Assembly (NCBI GenBank): GCA_030529845.1
Contig: JAUMWB010000001.1
Coordinates: forward strand, 558,001 to 622,000
Source of the DNA: Rothia sp. (in: high G+C Gram-positive bacteria)
GTDB taxonomy: Bacteria; Actinomycetota; Actinomycetes; Actinomycetales; Micrococcaceae
Reading direction: 5' to 3'
Length of the DNA: 64,000 nt
Numbering within the stretch: position 1 is the stretch's first letter; each line of letters begins with the position of its first letter. Positions 6,510-16,211 of this stretch are shown in pieces. Both the position numbers and the translations under genes were made by a program. Below the pieces are notes generated by a model, which made no database searches, was not told the DNA's origin, and was given only the letters and a program-made list of their open reading frames with translations.

Positions 6510-9500
6510 ATGGCAGGTGAAGGTGGCCACGTAGGTATCTCGGTTTTGCCTGATACCAAGGGCTTCAATAAGAAGCTCAAGCGAGAGCTTGAGGCTGAAA
6601 CCGCTGGAATTGAAGTTCTAGTTGAGGTCGGGGCACAACTTTCACGTGAAGCTCTGACCAAGATTGAAGCTCAGCTTGAATCAATCACAGCTGAAATTGA
6701 GGTCGAAGCATTCCTCTCCCAGAAATCAGTCCGGGAGATCGAGGAAGACCTCTCCTTCATCGACTCCGATGTCAAGGTAAAGGCCAGCCTTGACCAGGGT
6801 ACCTACAACCGTACCCAGCAGCAGATCAAAAACCTTGACACGACGGCCACAGTGAACCTGGACGCTGACACCGGCGCCGCCCGCGCCTCCATCGCCACCC
6901 TCACCCGCCCTCGAATCGTCAATATTATCCCCAAGGTCAATATCGCTGGCCTCGCTTCCGCGGCATCCGCCCTAGCGGCGCTTTCTGGCGCTCGCATGAT
7001 GGGTGATCTCGGTGGCGGTCTGACCGACCTTATGGGCAACCTTGACCGCCTGGCCCCCAAGTTGGGAGCTGCCTCGGCCGGTATCGCCGCGCTTGGCGCT
7101 GTAGGTCTGTCTGCAGGGGCAAACCTGCTCACCGTCGGATCGTCCCTAGCTGCTATCGCCCCGGCTGCCCTCGCGCTACCGGGTATCTTTGCCGGTTTTG
7201 GTGTAGGCATGGTCGCCGCCTTCGACGGCTTGCAGAACATTCACCTGGCCATGGCTGATGTCATGGGCGCGGGTTGGGACCTCATGAATGTGGTTCGTGA
7301 AACCCGGCGCGTCGCCGGTGAAGGCTTCTGGTCGAATGCGACCGCCGGTCTAGCTGAGCTGATGAACGTCGGGCTACAGCCTCTCATCGATGGGTACATC
7401 GAAACCACCACAGTCATGGGTACCTTCTGGGGAGAATTCTTCTCAGGCCTATCCAGCGGTCTCGGCGCTGTAGGGGGCATGCAGGCTCTCTTCGCCCCGC
7501 TCACCGAATCAATCCAAATCGCTGCCAACGGCGCCAAGCCCCTGGCAGAGTCAATCATCAAGCTCGGCGCAGTAGGCGGCCAATACCTTCCCGCCATGGC
7601 GTCCTCCTTTGTAGACCTCGCCAACTCCTTCAACGAGTGGATCAGCCAGGCCACTGCAAGCGGCGAAATCTTCAAATGGATTGATGGGGCAATCGCAAAC
7701 CTCAAGCTACTCGGTAGCGCCCTCGTCTCCATCGTGGGCATCTTCGGGGCTCTCTCATCAGCCGCTGCAGCAGCAGGCGGTGGCGGACTCCAAGGGCTAG
7801 CTGATGGACTTGCCCGGATCAACGAGGCAATGAATGGTCCTGCATTCCAAGGAGCCATGACCGAGGTTTTCCGCGGCGCCAACGCCGGGGTAATCGCCCT
7901 CATGCCAGGTATATCCGCCCTCGGTGGGGCATTCTTTGCCCTAGCCCCCACCATCAGCATGGCCATGCAAACCGCAGGCCAGGCAGTCTCAGCCCTACTC
8001 GAAGGACTCGGAGCCGCCCTGGCGCACCCCGCTTTCAGCGCCGGCGTCCAAGCCCTCTTTGCAGGAATCCTGGTAGCAGCCCAAGCCCTCCAGCCAGCTA
8101 TCGAGGCATTGGGGCCGGTCTTCGGCATGCTCGCAGAAGTATTCGGCCAGCTCATCGCCAACGTCGCCCCGCTGATAGCGCAGGTAGTAACAGGGCTCGC
8201 TCCTGCCTTCACCTCGCTCCTAGATTCCCTACAGCCGGTTATCTTCGCCCTCACCACAGGGCTCGGAACCGCGCTGCAGGTCATCATTCCCTTCATCTCC
8301 ACAGCAATCCAAGCGGTAGCCGATTTCATGGCCCAGTTCCCCGGCCTAGCGTCAGTAATCCTGCTCGTCACCGGCGGGCTCGGACTACTGGCACCCGTCA
8401 TCGGAACCGTCATCTCTGCCATCGGAAGCATCGTCGGGGCAATCAGTGGAGCAATCGGAATCTTCACCACCATCACCACGACCCTCACCGGCCTATCAAC
8501 CATCTTCTCAGCCCTCGGCATCTCCCTCACCAGCGTCCTAGCCCCCGTGCTAGCAGTAGGCGCCGGCATCACCGCGCTCGCTGCCCTGTTCGTGTACGCG
8601 CTTGCTACGAGTGAGAGCTTCCGCGCTGCGATAGGTGGGCTGATAGAAGCCATCGTTGGGCTGGTAGCACCAATCGTCGGCATGGTCATGCCGGTGATAA
8701 TGCAGATAGGCCAAGCCTTCATGGGGCTGGTCAGCACCGTCGTAAGTGCGCTGGTGCCGCTAATGACGACCGTAGTTCAGGTAGCCACGGCCATCATCAC
8801 CGCCCTAACTCCGGTCATTGGCTTCATCACCAGCGTCCTAGCCCCGGTGTTCACCTTCATCGGCACAGTCGTTGTGCAAGCCTTTGAGTTCATCGGCTCG
8901 GTCATCTCAGCCGCGGTTGCCTTCATCAACTCAATCTTGCAGGTATTCCTAGCCGTGCTGCAGGGCGATTGGTCAGGCGCCTGGAACGCTCTCGGCGGCG
9001 TCCTATCCGCTGCATGGGAGCTCATAAAAACCATTGTTAGTAGCGCCATCACCTTTGTCGGCTCCATTATCAGCGCCGGGCTAACCATGATTCAGGGCGT
9101 ATTCACCGCAATCTGGAATGGAATTACTTCCTTCCTATCCGGCGTGTGGTCAACAATTACCTCACTGATTTCAGCTGCCGTCGCGTCGGTAGGGTCTGTC
9201 ATCTCAGCTGGCTTCAACGCGGTATCGAGCTTCATCTCATCTATCATGAGCTCAATCCTGAGCTTTATCGGGTCGGTGTGGAATTCCATCGTTTCGGCAA
9301 TCTCAGCGGCGCTCGCGGCTGTATCGAGTACGGTTTCATCAGGCTTCAATGCTGTGATGAGCCTAATCTCGTCGGTGATGAACTCGATTCTCAGCACCAT
9401 CAGCTCCATTTGGAATTCGATTACTTCGGCAATCTCGAATGCCATCAACGTCGTTCGCTCTGCTATCAGTAGCGGGTTCCAAGCTGCGCTGAGCATTGTC

Positions 9501-10133
9501 AGCTCGGTTCTGTCATCGATTCTCTCGACTGTCTCTTCGATATTTAGCTCAGTAGTATCGACGATTTCGAATGCGGTGAATTCCTTCAAGTCGGTTGTCC
9601 AAGCTGGTCTGCAGGCTGTCATTGGCTTCTTCACTAGCCTGGGCAGTCGAATTGTCAGCACCCTCAGTGGCGTGGCTGGCCGTATGGTAAGCATTGGTAC
9701 CCAGATGATTCAGGGTCTAATCAATGGCATCAAGAATATGGCTGGAAATGTCACTGGTGCTATCTCTGGCGTGGTCGACGGTGCCATCGGTAAGGCTAAG
9801 AGCCTGCTGGGCATCAAGTCGCCGTCCAGGGTTTTCAAGAAGATTGGCATGTACGCAGGTGAAGGCATGGTGCTGGGCGTCGAATCGATGCAATCGGATG
9901 TGCAGGAGTCTATGGCAGCTATGGTGGCCGCGCCCGACGCTGCCCGGGTTGGCTTCGCAAGTGACGTACAGACCCAATTCGATGGAATCATCAACGCAAA
10001 TTATTCGGCCTCTGAGCGGGACTCTGCACTGATTAGCGCGGTAGCAAGCTCAATCTCTAGCTGGCAGCCGCTGGTGCAGATTGGTAGCCGCGAATTCCGT
10101 GGAGTGATGCGTGAAGCAGAGAGGATAGTCTAA
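6510..10133 (+). CDS. Phage tape measure protein
   Basis: 1207 residues, the largest gene of the phage. It sets tail length and exits with DNA. GGAGG lies 6 bases before the ATG. The first 150 residues are charged and coiled-coil-like (LKRELEAETAGIEVLVEVGAQLSREALTKIEAQLESITAEI). A very long hydrophobic Ala/Ile/Val/Ser middle follows, with many imperfect repeats of Ile-Ser-x-Ile-x-Ser type around residues 850-1060. The end (VVDGAIGKAKSLLGIKSPSRVFKKIGMYAGEGMVLGVE) is a common tape-measure C-terminal signature. No lysozyme or peptidase domain is evident. The stop overlaps the next start by one base. Confidence 0.95.
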   Translation: MAGEGGHVGISVLPDTKGFNKKLKRELEAETAGIEVLVEVGAQLSREALTKIEAQLESITAEIEVEAFLSQKSVREIEEDLSFIDSDVKVKASLDQGTYNRTQQQIKNLDTTATVNLDADTGAARASIATLTRPRIVNIIPKVNIAGLASAASALAALSGARMMGDLGGGLTDLMGNLDRLAPKLGAASAGIAALGAVGLSAGANLLTVGSSLAAIAPAALALPGIFAGFGVGMVAAFDGLQNIHLAMADVMGAGWDLMNVVRETRRVAGEGFWSNATAGLAELMNVGLQPLIDGYIETTTVMGTFWGEFFSGLSSGLGAVGGMQALFAPLTESIQIAANGAKPLAESIIKLGAVGGQYLPAMASSFVDLANSFNEWISQATASGEIFKWIDGAIANLKLLGSALVSIVGIFGALSSAAAAAGGGGLQGLADGLARINEAMNGPAFQGAMTEVFRGANAGVIALMPGISALGGAFFALAPTISMAMQTAGQAVSALLEGLGAALAHPAFSAGVQALFAGILVAAQALQPAIEALGPVFGMLAEVFGQLIANVAPLIAQVVTGLAPAFTSLLDSLQPVIFALTTGLGTALQVIIPFISTAIQAVADFMAQFPGLASVILLVTGGLGLLAPVIGTVISAIGSIVGAISGAIGIFTTITTTLTGLSTIFSALGISLTSVLAPVLAVGAGITALAALFVYALATSESFRAAIGGLIEAIVGLVAPIVGMVMPVIMQIGQAFMGLVSTVVSALVPLMTTVVQVATAIITALTPVIGFITSVLAPVFTFIGTVVVQAFEFIGSVISAAVAFINSILQVFLAVLQGDWSGAWNALGGVLSAAWELIKTIVSSAITFVGSIISAGLTMIQGVFTAIWNGITSFLSGVWSTITSLISAAVASVGSVISAGFNAVSSFISSIMSSILSFIGSVWNSIVSAISAALAAVSSTVSSGFNAVMSLISSVMNSILSTISSIWNSITSAISNAINVVRSAISSGFQAALSIVSSVLSSILSTVSSIFSSVVSTISNAVNSFKSVVQAGLQAVIGFFTSLGSRIVSTLSGVAGRMVSIGTQMIQGLINGIKNMAGNVTGAISGVVDGAIGKAKSLLGIKSPSRVFKKIGMYAGEGMVLGVESMQSDVQESMAAMVAAPDAARVGFASDVQTQFDGIINANYSASERDSALISAVASSISSWQPLVQIGSREFRGVMREAERIV

Positions 10134-10909
10134 TGTCCGGTTGGATTGGAACCCTCGCCAACATGCATGAATTCTTGTGGCCTGTCAGCCTTCAAGAATC
10201 CTTGCCGACCCGGTACGAGCTGCAGAAAGCAGCAGGGAAAACCTGGGCTTTTGTCAGCTCACCGCCGTCCGCTCGTAACCGTGAGTGGTCTGTCGAGATC
10301 GATGGCACTAACGCTGACACCTCGGTGCTTAGAAGTATCATGCATGGCGCCTATGGCCCAGGGCCTTTCTACTTCATCTCTGAGGTAGCTTCCCTGACCA
10401 ATGCATTGACCCCGGCTCAGTCTCTGCTGGCCGGGGTCAGCAACGGAGGCATAATGGTCGATTCCACCGGGAGCAAGGCGCCTGCATCACTCATCGGGGG
10501 GCAGCTGGCTGTCATTGCGGATAAGGTACCTGTCCTACCCGGTGAGCCCCTGACCGTTTCTGTTGATGCTGCAGGGCCGACTGAACTGATCGTTCAGCCT
10601 CGAAGCGTCACCGGAGCTAATGCAGGTGGCGCAATTACCGTCTCGGCCAAGGGTGAACTGATGCAGCGTATTCACGCGGTTATCCCCTCTGTGCCTTCTA
10701 CAGCGCGCTACGTGACGATCAGCGCCCGTGGCTATACGCAGCTTGCGCGGCCTCAAGTTGTGTGGGCTGATGAGCCTAGCGTCTGGGATGTCGGTGGCGG
10801 GGCTGACTCGGTGATTCTAATGGAAGGCTCTTCGAGCTTCACTCAATTTGAGCTTTATACTCGCGATTTTTGGCGGTCGATGAGCTTGACGATTAAGGAG
10901 GTGGGCTAA
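10133..10909 (+). CDS. Distal tail / minor tail protein
   Basis: 258 residues, overlapping tape measure and next gene by one base each (TAATG). First gene after the tape measure, where the hub (Dit-like) protein is normally found. N-terminus GTLANMHEFLWPVSLQESLPTRYELQKAAGKTWAFVSSPPSARNREWSVEID and a beta-rich remainder fit actinophage Dit-like minor tail proteins. The role is inferred from position; I see no carbohydrate-binding signature. Confidence 0.72.
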   Translation: MSGWIGTLANMHEFLWPVSLQESLPTRYELQKAAGKTWAFVSSPPSARNREWSVEIDGTNADTSVLRSIMHGAYGPGPFYFISEVASLTNALTPAQSLLAGVSNGGIMVDSTGSKAPASLIGGQLAVIADKVPVLPGEPLTVSVDAAGPTELIVQPRSVTGANAGGAITVSAKGELMQRIHAVIPSVPSTARYVTISARGYTQLARPQVVWADEPSVWDVGGGADSVILMEGSSSFTQFELYTRDFWRSMSLTIKEVG

Positions 10910-13119
10910 TGCTCCCAGGTAAATACGAGCCCGGCCCAGTCATTGAGGCCAAGCTCCGTATCTACGTGAACGACACGGAGCGCCCGCATGTCTCCGCGTC
11001 ATGGGGTATCGATACGACCGGCGGGCTTCCTGACGCCCTGGTAAACGCTGGTACGGGCATCCGCTCGCGCACAGGTGAAGTCATTTTCTCGCCTCAAAAA
11101 TCAGTCACTAATGGGCATGTCAGCCCCCTGGCTACAGAAGGTGGGTGGCCGCCGAAAGACGGCGACCGCATCGTCATCAAGTGCGAGGTCGGTGGCGTCG
11201 AATTTACGCGCTTTACTGGCCGTATCGGCAAGGTCTCCGCCCCTTTCTACGGGGGTGAAATCAAAGCAGATATCAAAGATACCCTGGGTGACCTGCTCGA
11301 TACGACCGTGACCATTCCCCCTCGTATCGATACCGGGAAAACCTACATCCGCTCAGAGTGGGTTATCAACGCCGCCCTTGAGCAAGCCCACCTAGGTGCG
11401 ATTCTCAGTCCGGGTGAGACCTCTACTATCCATCAGGGAATGCAGGCAGGCAATGAGCCTCTAGCAGGCACGGTAGAAGAGGTCGGCACCGAGTATTCAG
11501 ACCCTTACGGTCTTTCTATTTGGAGCGGCTTCCTAACGCTAGCTGACCCAGCAATCACCCATAATGGCAGTGGCGTCGGGGGCTTCGCCCGGGCTTCAAG
11601 CACCCTCGACTCTGGCTTCCGCATTGCCTTTGCGAATGGGGAAGCAGCATACCTTGGCTTCACTCAAGCTACCAAGATGCTTTACCTGCGCGTTTCCGGG
11701 CAGGGAGTGGTCTGGGAAGCCCCCTATGAGGGTGATTCGCCGCTTCCTGAGCTGATCATGTGGATCAACCACCAGGGCATCTGGGTGTGGCGCTCGCCCA
11801 GTAAGCAAATCTACGCATACGCCACAACCAAGTTCACTTCTCAGAATGTCGCCTCTACGAGCGGTGATTACCTGGCAGGGGTCGACGTCCGCTATAGCCC
11901 GCTGACGGAGTTCAGATCAGTAGTGACTAACTCTCCTAAGTACCCTGTGGCCTATCGCAAATCATGGATTGAGAGGGCCAGGACTGTAGCGACCAGGACT
12001 TTTGAGAACCGGCAGGCCCGAACCATCGTCGATGAATGGGGAGCAGCGACACTTGCAAGCATGTGGATGGACGAACTGGGCAAGCCCTGCGCCTGGGCAC
12101 GCGACCGGCTAGTGAGCATGGACCCATCCAGGAAAATCAAAGTCTCCGAGAAGGTCTTTTCAGGGCAGTGGGAGCTAGGCCGAGATTCCCGAAGGGGAGA
12201 TGTCACGGTCGTCGGTGAGTACGCCACAGTGCAACGCTCCCGCCCAGGTCTAGTGGAAGTGACGGTCTATCAGCCGACGACTGCTAAAACCTTTGAAGAG
12301 AGCCAGAAGGTCGAGGAATTCTATAGCGTCCCGGCTGAGGAGGAATGGGGGCAGGTGGATATCACCCCGCTCCAAGCCAACCGCGGCAACCACTTCAAGC
12401 TGAATAACGGCACCTGGATTGGCGGAACCTTTTTCAAGGATGATGCCGATACTACCGATGAAGAGGTGAGCTTTAACGGCGACCCGGCATCTTTGAAGCT
12501 GGAGAAGCTAGGGCTCAGAACCTTGAAAGGTATCATCGGCTTCCAATTTGGCAGCGTCACCAGCGCTACCGGCTATCTCCAGACCCGCAATATCCCCCGC
12601 TATCACCCGGTGTGGCGCTCCCAGCCGACCCCTATTATCAGGGCTGTGTGGCGCTCCCAGTGGGCTGGGTACACGGTACACGGCAAAACCAGGGTAGATG
12701 GGCAAGGGCTGAAATCCTATAAGCACGAATGCGGGCCTTGGCTGACTCCATCTGATGCTCAGCGTCTAGCCGATGCGATATCCGCCGAAGTGACCCAGGA
12801 AAGATACACCTTCACCGGCGTGAGCCTACTGTGGGACCCCACCCGGCAAGTAGGCGACGTCGAAACCTGGGAGATGGAAGACCTCGAGGAAAACCCGTTG
12901 TGGACCGCCCGCTGCCTCGTGACAGGCTACAACGAAAAGTGGCAAGGCAACGTCCCCGAACAGTCCGTTGACGTGCAAATCATATCTCTAACCGACCCCA
13001 AGGCCGGAAAGACCTACGCTGACCGCTCTAAGGCTTACCGGACCTACCAGGACACCGTCGATACCGGCGCTACCTACGATGAGGTGTACCGGGCCCTACC
13101 TCAGAAAGTGAGTGCATAA
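10909..13119 (+). CDS. Minor tail protein, baseplate/tail-tip (Tal-like position)
   Basis: 736 residues. Second gene after the tape measure, the place of the tail-associated protein of siphophages. The N-terminal 150 residues (IEAKLRIYVNDTERPHVSASWGIDTTGGLPDALVNAG, FTGRIGKVSAPFYGGEIKADIKDTLGDLLDTTVTIPPRIDTG) look like the hub-type beta domains. A central region 190-330 has lectin-like character (GFRIAFANGEAAYLGFTQATKMLYLRVSGQGVVWEAP). No peptidase motif was identified. It probably contributes to host adsorption. Confidence 0.72.
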   Translation: MLPGKYEPGPVIEAKLRIYVNDTERPHVSASWGIDTTGGLPDALVNAGTGIRSRTGEVIFSPQKSVTNGHVSPLATEGGWPPKDGDRIVIKCEVGGVEFTRFTGRIGKVSAPFYGGEIKADIKDTLGDLLDTTVTIPPRIDTGKTYIRSEWVINAALEQAHLGAILSPGETSTIHQGMQAGNEPLAGTVEEVGTEYSDPYGLSIWSGFLTLADPAITHNGSGVGGFARASSTLDSGFRIAFANGEAAYLGFTQATKMLYLRVSGQGVVWEAPYEGDSPLPELIMWINHQGIWVWRSPSKQIYAYATTKFTSQNVASTSGDYLAGVDVRYSPLTEFRSVVTNSPKYPVAYRKSWIERARTVATRTFENRQARTIVDEWGAATLASMWMDELGKPCAWARDRLVSMDPSRKIKVSEKVFSGQWELGRDSRRGDVTVVGEYATVQRSRPGLVEVTVYQPTTAKTFEESQKVEEFYSVPAEEEWGQVDITPLQANRGNHFKLNNGTWIGGTFFKDDADTTDEEVSFNGDPASLKLEKLGLRTLKGIIGFQFGSVTSATGYLQTRNIPRYHPVWRSQPTPIIRAVWRSQWAGYTVHGKTRVDGQGLKSYKHECGPWLTPSDAQRLADAISAEVTQERYTFTGVSLLWDPTRQVGDVETWEMEDLEENPLWTARCLVTGYNEKWQGNVPEQSVDVQIISLTDPKAGKTYADRSKAYRTYQDTVDTGATYDEVYRALPQKVSA

Positions 13120-13121
13120 TC

Positions 13122-14534
13122 ATGGGAAAAACCCCTAATCTTGCTTTGCCCTACCCCGAGCGCACACACCTCGATGATGTCCCTAAAGACCTCAAGGCGC
13201 TGGCAGACCCTTTGGACGCACATGTCCAGATGCTCATAGACCGGCAAACCGTAGCAGAATCGGATATCTCCGATATTCATGCAACGGCTGAGAGTGCTCT
13301 TGCGAGGGCAAATATCAATGAAGGTGACTTGGCGGCGGAGGTGGCAGCCCGCGCCGCAGGGGATCAAGCCGTCCGCGACTACGTCGACCAGGTCGCTGCC
13401 AGTGAAATTGGTGGCCGCTCCGCCTACGAAATCGCAAAGGACAACGGCTTCGTAGGGTCAGAAGCCGACTGGCTGAAAACTCTCACTGGCCCCCGTGGGC
13501 CTGCTGGCCCATATGGCGGCTCCGAGGTCACCGACCCTCAAGTGGCTAGCTTCGTGAGAGATGAGACCATGCGCACTCGCCAAGCTATGGATAGCATTTT
13601 CGCGCAGCGCATCTACACCAGGCCAGCTGAAGCACGCGGCGACTACATCAATATCAAGGATCTATCGGCTGACACATCCGGCGGCTCGATACTCCGCCTA
13701 ACCGATGCCCCTGAAAATTCAGGCTCCGTCATCAATATCTATCACCACGGTACCAGCGGGTCGCAAGCATACGGCATCAACATCGCCAACATGCCGAACT
13801 CCCGCAACGCATTCGTGATACACCAATACAGCTCAAGAACCCCGGCCATCCAGATAGATAACACCGATATCAACACCGGCATCTATATCAAGAACACCGA
13901 AAACCAATTCATGAACCCTGGGAACAAAGGAACCGGAGCGTTCATGCAGTTCTTGCCCTATGGCGAAACCGGCGGCCTATCCCTCACCAACGGGCTGATT
14001 TGGCTCAACCGTTCCAGTAAAGATATGAAGATTCAGGCGACCAACCCCCAAACCTACGCCTTTGGCGTACAGATGGACGCCGACAAAACCGGGCTAATGG
14101 TCATGAAAAACGCCACAGGCCCAGGCAATGCCACCTGGATCACCAACGCAGGCACCGGTCACGCCCTCTTCATCTCCCAAACCGGCACAGCCGAAGCCTT
14201 TCACGTCTACAGCGACGTAGCAGGCAGATTCTCCGCCCGAGTAAGAGGCAACGATCACGGGGCAGTAATCACCACCCAAGCCGACCGCGGCGTCACCCTG
14301 GACGTCACCAAAAATGGCTCAGGCGCAGGCGTTGTGCAAAGAATCGTCAACAAGGGAACCGGGGCTTTCATGGCACTCATCAACAGCGCCGGGGAAGCAT
14401 TCCGCATCCACCAAACTGGCGAGGTGGAACTTTTCACCCCATCAGCTGGCGTGATTCTGCGCTCGCCTAACGGTACACGCTTTAAGGTTTTTGTGAATAA
14501 TGAGGGGGCTGTGATGGCCCAATCCACTGTGTAA
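13122..14534 (+). CDS. Phage tail fibre / receptor-binding-like protein
   Basis: 470 residues. The N-terminus (NLALPYPERTHLDDVPKDLKALADPLDAHVQMLID) is the usual capsid-side part of actinophage minor tail proteins. A coiled coil and the segment ETWLKTLTGPRGPAGPYG-like Gly-X-Y stretch near residues 115-130 follow. The remaining 300 residues are repetitive beta-structure with recurring G-T-G-A-F/T-G-H-A-L and short GSGAG motifs, suggesting a beta-helical shaft. Probably host-binding; homologues diverge quickly, so the receptor cannot be named. Confidence 0.7.
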   Translation: MGKTPNLALPYPERTHLDDVPKDLKALADPLDAHVQMLIDRQTVAESDISDIHATAESALARANINEGDLAAEVAARAAGDQAVRDYVDQVAASEIGGRSAYEIAKDNGFVGSEADWLKTLTGPRGPAGPYGGSEVTDPQVASFVRDETMRTRQAMDSIFAQRIYTRPAEARGDYINIKDLSADTSGGSILRLTDAPENSGSVINIYHHGTSGSQAYGINIANMPNSRNAFVIHQYSSRTPAIQIDNTDINTGIYIKNTENQFMNPGNKGTGAFMQFLPYGETGGLSLTNGLIWLNRSSKDMKIQATNPQTYAFGVQMDADKTGLMVMKNATGPGNATWITNAGTGHALFISQTGTAEAFHVYSDVAGRFSARVRGNDHGAVITTQADRGVTLDVTKNGSGAGVVQRIVNKGTGAFMALINSAGEAFRIHQTGEVELFTPSAGVILRSPNGTRFKVFVNNEGAVMAQSTV

Positions 14535-14544
14535 AGGAGTAATG

Positions 14545-14784
14545 ATGCAAGTTACATTGGAACAGGCTTACGAGGTTGCCTTAGCTGAGATTGGACGCCT
14601 TGTGGTAGCAAACAAGATTCTTTCTGCGGGCATTGAGTCCACTGATGGTGAGGATGTGGTGAGGCCAATGGGCTCTGCCGGGCCTGCTGGTCCTGTGGAT
14701 GAGCGTGGGGAGCCGGGGCCACTCAGCACTGACGGGCGTGACGGGGAACCAGGCCCTGCCACGCTGCCGGGTCCCCCGGCGTAG
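14545..14784 (+). CDS. Short collagen-like phage protein
   Basis: 79 residues from the second of two adjacent ATGs; AAAGGAG is 5 bases before 14545 but only 2 before 14542. The N-terminal helix (QVTLEQAYEVALAEIGRLVVANKILSAGIE) is followed by a collagen-like Gly-Pro-rich tail (GSAGPAGPVDERGEPGP, GEPGPATLPGPPA). Helix plus collagen repeat suggests a trimeric accessory tail protein. It lies 12 bases before the next gene; the function is unknown. Confidence 0.65.
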   Translation: MQVTLEQAYEVALAEIGRLVVANKILSAGIESTDGEDVVRPMGSAGPAGPVDERGEPGPLSTDGRDGEPGPATLPGPPA

Positions 14785-14796
14785 GAAGGAGAGAGT

Positions 14797-15201
14797 ATGA
14801 GCATTCCCCCTATACCCCCTGAAGCCTGGGCGCTCGTAGGCGTGGCCATCACCGCTGTTGGCGGTGTGTCTGGCGCGCTCATGACGGCCTGGGTGCAGCG
14901 CGGCAAGACCAAGGCTGACGCCTCCGGGGCCCTGGTCGATAACCTGCAAGAGGAAGTAGCGGAGCTACGAGCCGAAGTGCGCAAGCTACGCGATGAAGCC
15001 GCCAAAGCCCATAAGGAGATGCATGAGGCAAAGACCGAGGCTTACGCCATCAAGGACGCCGCCCGCCTGCATATCTCCATGAGCGCGGCATATATCTACC
15101 AACTGCGTGCGCACATCGATACCGAGCAGCCACCGCCTGCCCCGCCGATCCCTGAAGAGCTAATCCAGCTGATGCCGGATTTCCTGAAGCCACCTGGGTA
15201 G
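14797..15201 (+). CDS. Phage membrane protein with coiled coil (holin-like candidate)
   Basis: 134 residues. One N-terminal membrane segment (WALVGVAITAVGGVSGALMTAWV, residues 12-34), then a long heptad-rich coiled coil (NLQEEVAELRAEVRKLRDEAAKAHKEMHEAKTEAY), and a Pro-rich C-terminus. It precedes the endolysin, so a holin or spanin-like accessory role is possible; holins with a single N-terminal membrane helix exist. The stop codon lies inside a terminator hairpin. Confidence 0.65.
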   Translation: MSIPPIPPEAWALVGVAITAVGGVSGALMTAWVQRGKTKADASGALVDNLQEEVAELRAEVRKLRDEAAKAHKEMHEAKTEAYAIKDAARLHISMSAAYIYQLRAHIDTEQPPPAPPIPEELIQLMPDFLKPPG

Positions 15202-15215
15202 GTGGCTTTTTCTTT
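15187..15215 (+). terminator. Intrinsic terminator after tail/membrane genes
   Basis: AAGCCACC (15187-15194) pairs with GGTGGCTT (15201-15208), followed by TTTCTTT. It overlaps the stop codon of the upstream gene and separates it from the endolysin gene. Confidence 0.75.
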
Positions 15216-15282
15216 ACCCAAAAACAGCGCCCCTTGGCCCGTCGGCTGAGGGGCGCACCCACTTCAAGAGAAAGGAGGCACT

Positions 15283-16197
15283 ATGGCCACCACCTTCAAG
15301 CCCGACAGCGCCCTGGTCACATCGACCGCGCTCTCACCGAACCGCACCGTGACCAACGGCCGCTACGCCCGCCTCATCTGCCTTCACACCATGGAGACCG
15401 ACGAACACGCCACCGTGGCTGAAGCTATCGGCGCAGGCTGGTTCCTCAACCCCACTGCAATGGCCTCAGCCCACTACAACGTCGATAACGATTCGATTGT
15501 GCAGGGCGTGCCCGAAAAGGACATGGCCTGGACAGCGCCGGGAACCAACGAGGACGGCATCCAGATTGAGCAGGCGGGCCGGGCAGCGCAGACCAACGCC
15601 CAGTGGAATGATGCCTACAGTGCTGCCCTGCTGGAGAACACCGCCCGGCTGGTCGCTGATATCTGCCGCCGCAACAACATCCCCCCGGTCAAGCTCACCG
15701 ACGCCCAGCTTGCAGCAGGCGCCAAGGGAATCATTGACCACGCCCAGGCCTCCCGTGTCTACCGCATGAGTGACCACTGGGACGTCGGCACCGGCTTCCC
15801 CTGGGACACTTTCATGGCAAAGGTCCAGGGCTACTACAACGGGGGCACCGCTTCTGCGGGGCTCCCCGCCACCACCACTACCGTTACTACCTCTACAGAT
15901 TGGTTTGATATGGCCACCAAGGCAGACCTCGAAAACGCTATCTTCAACACCCCTCGCTCCGAGTGGGGCGGGCGAACCCTCACCGAAATGCTGCAGGACA
16001 ACAACCGTGACACCTACAGCACCCTGCGTATGGTGCGGCACCTCTTCAACCTCTACCGCCTGGGCATTCCCGGCGTCATCACTGATGGCACTTTCGGGCA
16101 TAAGATCCGCCAGATTTTCGGCTACGACGAGGGCAAGCAGGCCCCGGCGCGTAAGACCGAGTTTGAGTCTGACAAGCGCGGACTCTTCCGCTGGTAA
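15283..16197 (+). CDS. Endolysin, N-acetylmuramoyl-L-alanine amidase
   Basis: 304 residues with AAAGGAGG before the ATG. The N-terminal 180 residues are an Amidase_2 (PGRP-type) domain. Zinc-ligand candidates are the His of CLHTMET (about residue 34) and the His/Asp of SDHWDVGTGFPWD (about 165-175); SAHYNVD and the EDGIQIEQAG strand are also typical. A Thr-rich linker (ATTTTVTTST) leads to a C-terminal region of about 100 residues (ADLENAIFNTPRSEWGGRTLTEMLQD...) found in other actinophage lysins, probably wall-targeting. It cleaves the glycan-peptide amide bond at host lysis. Confidence 0.9.
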   Translation: MATTFKPDSALVTSTALSPNRTVTNGRYARLICLHTMETDEHATVAEAIGAGWFLNPTAMASAHYNVDNDSIVQGVPEKDMAWTAPGTNEDGIQIEQAGRAAQTNAQWNDAYSAALLENTARLVADICRRNNIPPVKLTDAQLAAGAKGIIDHAQASRVYRMSDHWDVGTGFPWDTFMAKVQGYYNGGTASAGLPATTTTVTTSTDWFDMATKADLENAIFNTPRSEWGGRTLTEMLQDNNRDTYSTLRMVRHLFNLYRLGIPGVITDGTFGHKIRQIFGYDEGKQAPARKTEFESDKRGLFRW

Positions 16198-16211
16198 GAA
16201 AGGAATCAAAC

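Noticed and set aside
7241-8737. 498-residue open frame antisense to the tape measure gene
   Set aside because: Shadow of a repetitive, GC-rich gene; Met/Ala/Pro-rich composition, no ribosome site, and the + strand gene is clear.
9092-9694. Antisense frame in the repetitive tape measure end
   Set aside because: Low-complexity mirror of the Ser/Ile repeats; no promoter or known motif.
13480-13530. CRISPR-like or collagen repeat array
   Set aside because: Only a short Gly-X-Y coding stretch; no regular repeat-spacer pattern occurs anywhere in the window.
14568-15005. Minus-strand frames over the collagen-like and membrane genes
   Set aside because: Pro/Ser/Ala shadows with no start signal; the + strand genes are tightly packed.
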